The position numbers and the translations under genes were made by a program. 64,000 nucleotides of DNA, from the NCBI GenBank assembly GCA_947069175.1, contig CAMTDV010000028.1, positions 64,129,660 to 64,193,659 on the forward strand. The letters are read 5' to 3'. This document shows positions 58,106 to 64,000 of this stretch, one piece after another. Every line of letters begins with the position of its first letter. Within the stretch, counting starts at the first letter, position 1. Origin of the DNA: Scalesia atractyloides. Lineage: Eukaryota; Streptophyta; Magnoliopsida; Asterales; Asteraceae. Below the pieces are notes generated by a model that had not been told where the DNA came from, did no database searches, and saw nothing but the letters and a program-made list of their open reading frames with translations.

Positions 58106-59757
58106 ATAGATCAGCATCACGAGCAACCTATTCAATGTCAAAATATACATTAGGGTGATCAAAACTATTAAACATATAGCATTTTATAAAGTATTAACCT
58201 TTATAATAGTGTATAGATGAGCCTCAACCACTATTTAGTTTTTCCATTTAAATTATTAAAAAAAAAAACCTCACAATGATTGCCCAAGCAAATGTAGCAG
58301 CACTAACAGATCATGTCATAAAAAATCGATATTAGATCTGCTATTGGTGCGATTGTAAAACAAGACCGGCCGAAGGTAGGAGACGCGAACAGTGAACGGC
58401 GGACGGCCAACGTCAGCTGAAGATAGGAGAGGCTGCTGAAGGTTGGAAGGCGGACGACGGCTAGCGTAGTAGAGCCGGCTGAAGGAAGGAGAAGGTTTGG
58501 ATTTGAGAGGATTTGTAAATGTGTAAACCTAATAATACATAATATTTGGGAGGAGAATAGGAGGAGAAAACAAAAAAAGCGACACGTGGCCAAAAATCTG
58601 ATGTGCCAGCATATAATGGAATAATTAAGGAGAAACTTAAAAATGAAGGGATGAAAGCAAGACAAGTGTAAATCATTTTTATTTATAAGTATAGAGATTA
58701 AATTTAAGTCACAGTTATTCGAAGGTCAGTGAGAAAAAAGTTTAAGTTTAGAAAAACTTACCATTACGTCCGTATGGTCATATGTAAGGTTGGTGGCATC
58801 TTCATGATTTTTTATCTCAAACAACGCAGGACCAACATGTATCTGTACATGAAATGACACATTAAACGTTTAAAATTAGTTAATTTATGACATAAAACAT
58901 ATTACAAAAAAATATAATATAAGATAAATGGATTAAACGGTCAACCGTCCGGATTCACCCGAACCGACCCAAACGTTTAGACTAAACGCAAACCAGCGAA
59001 TTCGTGTTAGATTCATGCCGTGTTAGAAATTCACACCATAAAAACAACATTATATACAGAAACTATAAGTGTATATGTACATTGAAATTGTTAAACGGCA
59101 TCTGTTTCTGTATTTGAAAACTGTGAACTTTTTCATGATCAATAAGATCAAAATACAAATCTTTTCCTATCTGTTGTAATAGATCAGCATCACGAGCAAC
59201 CTATTCAATGTCAAAATATACATTAGGGTGATCAAAACTATTAAACACATAGCATTTAATAAAGTATTAACCTTTACAATAGTGTATAGATGAGCCTCAG
59301 CCACTATTTAGTTTTTCCATTTAAATTATTAAAAAAAAGCTCACAATGATGGCCCAAGCAAATGTAGCACCACTAACAGATCATGTCATAAAAAAATGAT
59401 ATTAGATCTGCTTTTGGTGCGATTGTAAAACAAGACCGGCCGAAGGTAGGAGAGGCGAACGGTGAACGGCGGACCACCAACGTCAGCTGAAGATAGGAGA
59501 GGTGGCTGAAGGTTGGAAGGCGGACGGCGGCTAGCGTAGTAGAGCCGGCTGAAGGAAGGAGAAGGTTTGGATTTGGGAGGATTTGTAAATGTGTAAACCT
59601 AATAACACAGAATATTTGGGAGGAGAATAGGAAGAGAAAACAAAAAAAGCGACACGTGGACAAAAATCTGATGTGACAACATATAGTGGAATAATTGAGA
59701 AGAAACCTAAAAATGACGGATGAAAGCAAGACAAATGTAAATCATTTTTATTTATAA
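58106..59757 (-). repeat. Helitron tandem array, units 4b and 5
   Basis: Unit 4 resumes at 58106 (ATAGATCAGCATCACG) and ends at 58705. Unit 5 runs from 58706 to about 59757. Its right end stops at ATAAGTA, lacking the terminal TAGAGA present in the other units, and goes straight into sequence upstream of the DRM-like gene. Confidence 0.9.
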
Positions 59758-61193
59758 GTATCCCGTGACAGATATTTCGTCAAAGGGGTTCGTCACAAAA
59801 CCCCCCTTTCGAATCTCTCTTTCTCTCTCTAATCGGCGAAATTTGCAGGAATCAAAACTCGTAACATGTGTAAATCACCTTTTCACTTGCATTGATTCAA
59901 TCAATTTCACTAATTTCAGAGTTTTTATTGTATAATGCAGTTTAGCCAATTGTTGTTGATTTTCCCCAATTTTTTATTTCTCACTCGTTTTGATGTTTTT
60001 TTTTGTGAATTTTTATGCAGTTTGTGTGAAAGGAACTGCATTTTGGATATCTGGTTCAAATTAGCTGGGATTGTTGACTGTTTGTGGTAAATTTTGGTGA
60101 ATTTGTTTGGTTTTATGTGTTTGCTGATAATCTAGGTTGTTGTTCCGTACAGATAGCATGTGAATTTTTTTATCTTGTTGAGGTTTTGCTGTCTTTTTTG
60201 GAATTTGAGTGTTGATTAGTTTGTCGGTGGGGTTAAATTGTTAAAGTTGATGACTTTAAGCTTAGTAGGGTTTTGATTGTGTGAGTTTATATGATTTTGG
60301 GTTCTTAAGATGAAATTGTGCTGTTGTTGCGTGTTAAAGGTATAATATATCTTTACATTTGTTTGATAATGTATCGATTATATGAATTTTAGAAGTAATA
60401 TAATACTTGAAAGTCTGCAAGAGGCATGTTTGGTTGCCTATGAACCAAAATGTTATATTTTTTAAGGGTTTAACAACTTCACAAGGCTAATGAAAAACTG
60501 CAGGTTGTTCGATTTCATCCTGTTGAGGTTTTTTTTAATTGAGTGTTTATAGCATGTCGGCGGGTTAAAGTTGATGACTTTAAGCTGACTAGGGTTTTGA
60601 TTGTGTGAATTCATGTGTTTTTGGCTTCATAAAATGAAACTGTGCGGTTGTGGTTGTTGCGTGGTGCCGGCACAAAATAATTTTATTCTTGTAATAATGC
60701 ATTGATCTTATTAAGCGTAAATTGGAACTTTTAGAGCTAATTTAATTCTTGAAAGTCTGCAAGAGGCATGTTTGCTTGCCTATGATCCAAAATGTTGTGT
60801 TTCTTTTTGTTGTTAAGGTTTAACAACTTCAAAAAGCTTTTTAAAAACTGCTTATGTCACTCACAGATAAGTAATCTCAAGCATGCTCAAAGCTGCTTGT
60901 TGTTGTATCAAAAACTATTATAGTAACGTATCCTAAATACCCTTAATTCCACCTATAAACTCCTAAACAACGCTTGATTAAATTCATCATTTTAATCAGA
61001 TTTTGTGTGTTCTCAACAATTGTTTTTTCTTGTGGCTAAACTTTACCTGATTATTCGATTGCAACATTGCATCTAATGTTCTTAAATGATCCCTTGTTGG
61101 CTATTGCATAGCCTGTACTAATTTTGTATGGAATCTTTCTGTTTAACAGATTGAGAGCTTTGCTTGTGCCGGACTAAAGGTTTTAGTAAAATG
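59758..61193 (+). other. Probable 5' UTR and leader intron of the DRM2-like gene
   Basis: A pyrimidine-rich leader (TCTCTCTTTCTCTCTCTAAT, 59814-59833) looks like a plant 5' UTR. A donor probably lies near 59850-59875. The acceptor TTTAACAG ends at 61149, and exon 61150-61193 carries the ATG as its last three bases. The start of transcription is not determined. A TATA-like TTATTTATAAG (59744-59754) belongs to the end of the Helitron array. Confidence 0.55.
60175..60853 (+). repeat. ~340-bp tandem duplication in the leader intron
   Basis: TGTTGAGGTTTT ... GTTGATGACTTTAAGC ... GAAAGTCTGCAAGAGGCATG ... AAAAACTGC occurs at 60175-60503 and again at 60531-60853 with scattered differences and small indels. 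Confidence 0.85.
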
Positions 61194-64000
61194 GTACTTC
61201 TTTTTAGATACCATCTTACACAGTGCTTGCTATGAGTTACGTCGTATACTTTCAATACTTAATTTCATAATCTTTGGTTTTTTTATTTTATGTTATTTCA
61301 CTTGCATAGGACGGAAATGCTTCTGGTGAGGACGATGAGAATATTGATTGGGATACTGAAGATGAACTTGAGATTGAGAACATAACCCCTTCGTCTTGTT
61401 CGAATGGGGTAGCTCGCAATGTCCAAGCTATTGTTAGTAACGGTGCGGCTATTGTTAGTAATGGGGAGGTAAAGGATCTGGATTACTAATAGACAATTAC
61501 AACTAGAAGTTGTAATAACCACATATAGTGTTTGGATAAACATATTATGCTTCCGATTATTGTAAATTTTGCTACAATATTTTTGTTATCAAACTTGACT
61601 TGCATCTAATTTTTCCATCTCAAGGCGAGCTCATCAGCAGGCAGTTCAAACTCCAAGTTGGTTCAGCATTTCTTAGGGATGGGATTTTCTGAAGAAATGA
61701 TTGCGAAAGCAATTAAAGAAAATGGTATATATATGTTACGAATTACTTAAATTGTAGCTTAACCTAGGGATGAGCTCGGTACCGTAAACGGCAAAAAGTG
61801 GATACCGATTCAGTACCGAAAAAAAGATCAGTATGGGAAATTCGGTATTGGTACCGGTACGGTACCAGTTCGGTACCAAGCACCAAATGCTCATCCCTAG
61901 TTTAACCTAAATAACTCACTTTACAAACTTGTTCTTGAATATGTGTAGGGGAGGCCAACACAGAATCAATACTTGAATCATTACTAACATACGGGGTAAG
62001 TAAAGTTACTTGAAAAATTCTCCTGTCTTTTTTTTTGTTTGTGTTAATGCTGTATTGATTTATACAGGCTCTTGCTTCTGAGGAGTCTCCTGATGAACGG
62101 AACTCATGTCATCTCAACTCTCCTCAGCAACAACAATTTGTACATAACGATCAGTTGTCTTCTGACTACGATGAGAGTCTTCTTGCTGATCTCTCGGATT
62201 CTGATGACAGTTGGTCTGGTAGTGAAATAGCTGTAAGTAAATTCTTGTATTTTATCCTGCCTTTTTCTTTTATTTTTTTTTTCTATGTGAATATTGACAC
62301 TTGGTATTTGAAATGTATTTCGTTTTGCAGGAAACTAGCAATTCTTTACCTAAACATGAGAAAGCGATATTATCCTTAGCAAATATGGGGTATACCATAG
62401 AAGAGGCTTCAGCAGCCATTGATAGATGTGGTAAGTAACTAACTATATGTTTAAAGGTTTCACAAAACTTATGGTCTATATGGCATAAAACAAAAGAGTT
62501 TCCCTGCTTTTCTAACATAAATTGTTGAAGTAATTGAATTTCATTAAGACGACGAAGAAGGTCATTATTCAAATTTTATGTTTAAATCTGTCTCTTATTT
62601 TAGCATGCTTTTTGTTTCTAATATAATTATAAGTTCTTTTGGAGATAAATTGGATTAAAGATTCCCAACAACATGTTTGGTTTGCTTTTTTACTAATACT
62701 ACTTACAAATACTAATAACAAAAATTAACAATATAATTAGAATATCCTTGTGACTTTGACACACTGTTATTAAATATTAAAAAGGCCACATGATAAAAAA
62801 AAGTAATGTTATCTTGCCAACTCATCAGGTTTGCTGACTAAACAATATATTTGGGACAATAATGAAAGTAATTGTTTTTTTATGTAAATAATGCTAAAAT
62901 AAATTATATATAATAACATTATGTACTTTGTTATACTTTTTTCCTTTGAGCTCTTTAAGTTAGCGTTACCACGTAACCTTTTTTTGCAGGACCCGAAGCT
63001 TCAATTGCAGAACTAACTGATTTTATTTGTGCTGCCCAAATGGCAAAGACAGAAGACGTATTTTTTGAAGAAGAGGTACCTTTTATAAACAATTAGTGTT
63101 TTAAATATGTTTAACAAAACTATATTGTTACAATAATAATAACAAGTTTTGAATAGAACATTTTTTTCTTCGTCTAATTTAAGAAACCGAAAATCTCATT
63201 CAATGGGTCCCTCAAAAAAAGAAAATTATACGAGCTCGAGATGAGGAAAAGAAAAAAGCGTAACGGGGCGGTACCCGAAGACGAAGAAATGATCCGTCTT
63301 CCAAACCCGATGATCGGTTTCGGAACTCCAACACACGGTAACGTAATAACTCACCGAACGTTACCCGACGGCGCCAAGGCGCCACCATATTTCTACTACG
63401 AAAACGTCGCACTAGCTCCAAAGGGCGTTTGGGACACAATTTCCCGATTCTTGCATCACGTGGAGCCCGAATTTGTTGATTCCAAGTACTTTTGTGCTGC
63501 CGCAAGAAAACGAGGTTACATTCATAATCTCCCGATAACTAACCGGTTCCCGCTTTTACCTCTTCCTCCCCGAAGTATTAGCGATGCGTTACCGCTGACG
63601 AAACGGTGGTGGCCCGAATGGGATAAGAGAACTAAGTTGAACTGTTTGCAAACGGTTATCGGTAGTGCTAAGCTGACAGATCGTATCCGGAAAGCTCTAG
63701 AAAAGTGCGGTGATAATCCACCTGAGCATGTGCAGAAGTATGTTATGGATGAATGCCGAAAGTGGAATCTCGTGTGGGTCGGGAAAAACAAGCTGGCGCC
63801 GTTAGAGCCCGATGAGGTGGAAATGTTGTTGGGATTTCCGAGAAATCATACGAGAGGTGGTGGGATAAGCAGAACGGACCGATACAAATCACTTGGCAAC
63901 TCATTTCAGGTAATTATATATTCTTGTTTTCATATTGCTGTATCTTTATAGTTCTTGTTAATTATAACTATCTTATTTACAAAGGTCGGTGGCCTATGCC
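61191..64000 (+). CDS. DRM2: DRM2-like de novo DNA methyltransferase (partial)
   Basis: Plant DRM proteins are nuclear cytosine-5 methyltransferases guided by small RNAs (RdDM); their catalytic motifs are rearranged (VI, IX, X before I-IV). Exons: 61150-61193 (ATG 61191), 61310-61468, 61625-61724, 61949-61995, 62068-62232, 62331-62430, 62990-63075, 63184-63909, all GT-AG and frame-consistent, giving 462 residues so far. Residues about 64-103 form a UBA domain (VQHFLGMGFSEEMIAKAIKE) and 166-211 a second (ILSLANMGYTIEEASAAID). A basic NLS-like run is at about 230-246 (KKRKLYELEMRKRKKR). The catalytic half begins with DSKYFCAAARKRGYIHNLP, KRWWPEWDKRTKLNC, WNLVWVGKNKLAPLEPDE, GFPRNHTRGGG, and SLGNSFQ. 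Motifs I-IV, including the catalytic Cys, lie beyond the window. DRM2 rather than DRM3 is likely but not certain. Confidence 0.92.
61764..61900. mobile_element. 137-bp MITE in DRM2-like intron 3
   Basis: CTAGGGATGAGC (61764-61775) is inverted as GCTCATCCCTAG (61889-61900), with many GGTACC-like palindromes between. TTAAC flanks both sides, possibly the target duplication. Probably hAT-like. It lies within the intron between 61725 and 61948 and does not disturb the splice sites. Confidence 0.8.

Noticed and set aside
63212..63791. Minus-strand ORFs opposite the DRM2-like exon
   Set aside because: Shadows of the long coding exon 63184-63909.

Overview
This is a transposon-dense stretch of a plant nuclear genome, probably a eudicot of the daisy family (Asteraceae). 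The evidence is AT-rich sequence, a DRM2-type DNA methyltransferase gene with plant-style introns, Ty1/copia and Ty3/gypsy LTR elements, Helitrons with C-terminal PIF1-like helicase fragments, and an uncharacterised TE-associated protein block that I remember mainly from Asteraceae. The species is not determined. The only host gene I can support is the DRM2-like gene at the right edge.

Layout. 1-1093: end of a gypsy LTR, minus strand. 1094-2423: copy 1 of a dispersed AT-rich repeat (family R). 2424-15653: a 13.2-kb minus-strand Helitron with broken Rep and helicase genes. It also carries four clusters of one internal repeat (family K), a broken TE protein block, and a 2.66-kb solo LTR with a 5-bp target duplication. 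16072-19187: another solo LTR. 20875-32182: a copia element with 243-bp LTRs and target duplication AATTC. It is interrupted by two solo LTRs (23406-25925 and 26646-28725), each with its own perfect 5-bp duplication, and it sits inside R copy 2. 32188-40259: intergenic repeats, a 410-bp long-TIR MITE, R copy 3, and a 1.6-kb TIR element with internal repeats. 40260-59757: a second minus-strand Helitron whose 5' 1.07 kb is present five times in tandem. Array unit 4 is split by a 13.1-kb gypsy insertion (44963-58105, duplication ATAGA). 59758-64000: the DRM2-like gene, running off the window.

The most unusual object is the gypsy family at 44963-58105, also present as solo LTRs at 23406-25925 and 48130-50793. 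Its LTRs of about 2.5 kb each carry one antisense tRNA-like module with Pol III A-box and B-box motifs. Each also carries a sense array of three or four tRNA-like modules spaced about 170 bp apart, downstream of the likely Pol II start. Each sense module is a strong hairpin followed by a B-box segment. The internal region encodes only an intact Gag. Where pol should be there are six tandem copies of a unit of up to 363 bp, with a core of about 118 bp predicted to form a paired RNA stem. I know of no described element with this combination. The closest analogy I can name is Cassandra, whose LTRs carry 5S rRNA-derived sequence.

How the parts relate: nested target duplications give a relative order of insertions, and the abundance of solo LTRs shows repeated LTR-LTR recombination. 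The tandem Helitron array ends within tens of bases of the apparent 5' UTR of the DRM2-like gene. DRM2 itself performs RNA-directed DNA methylation of such repeats, so a feedback relation is possible but is only inference. All coordinates and comparisons were made by eye. Percent identities and foldings were not computed.
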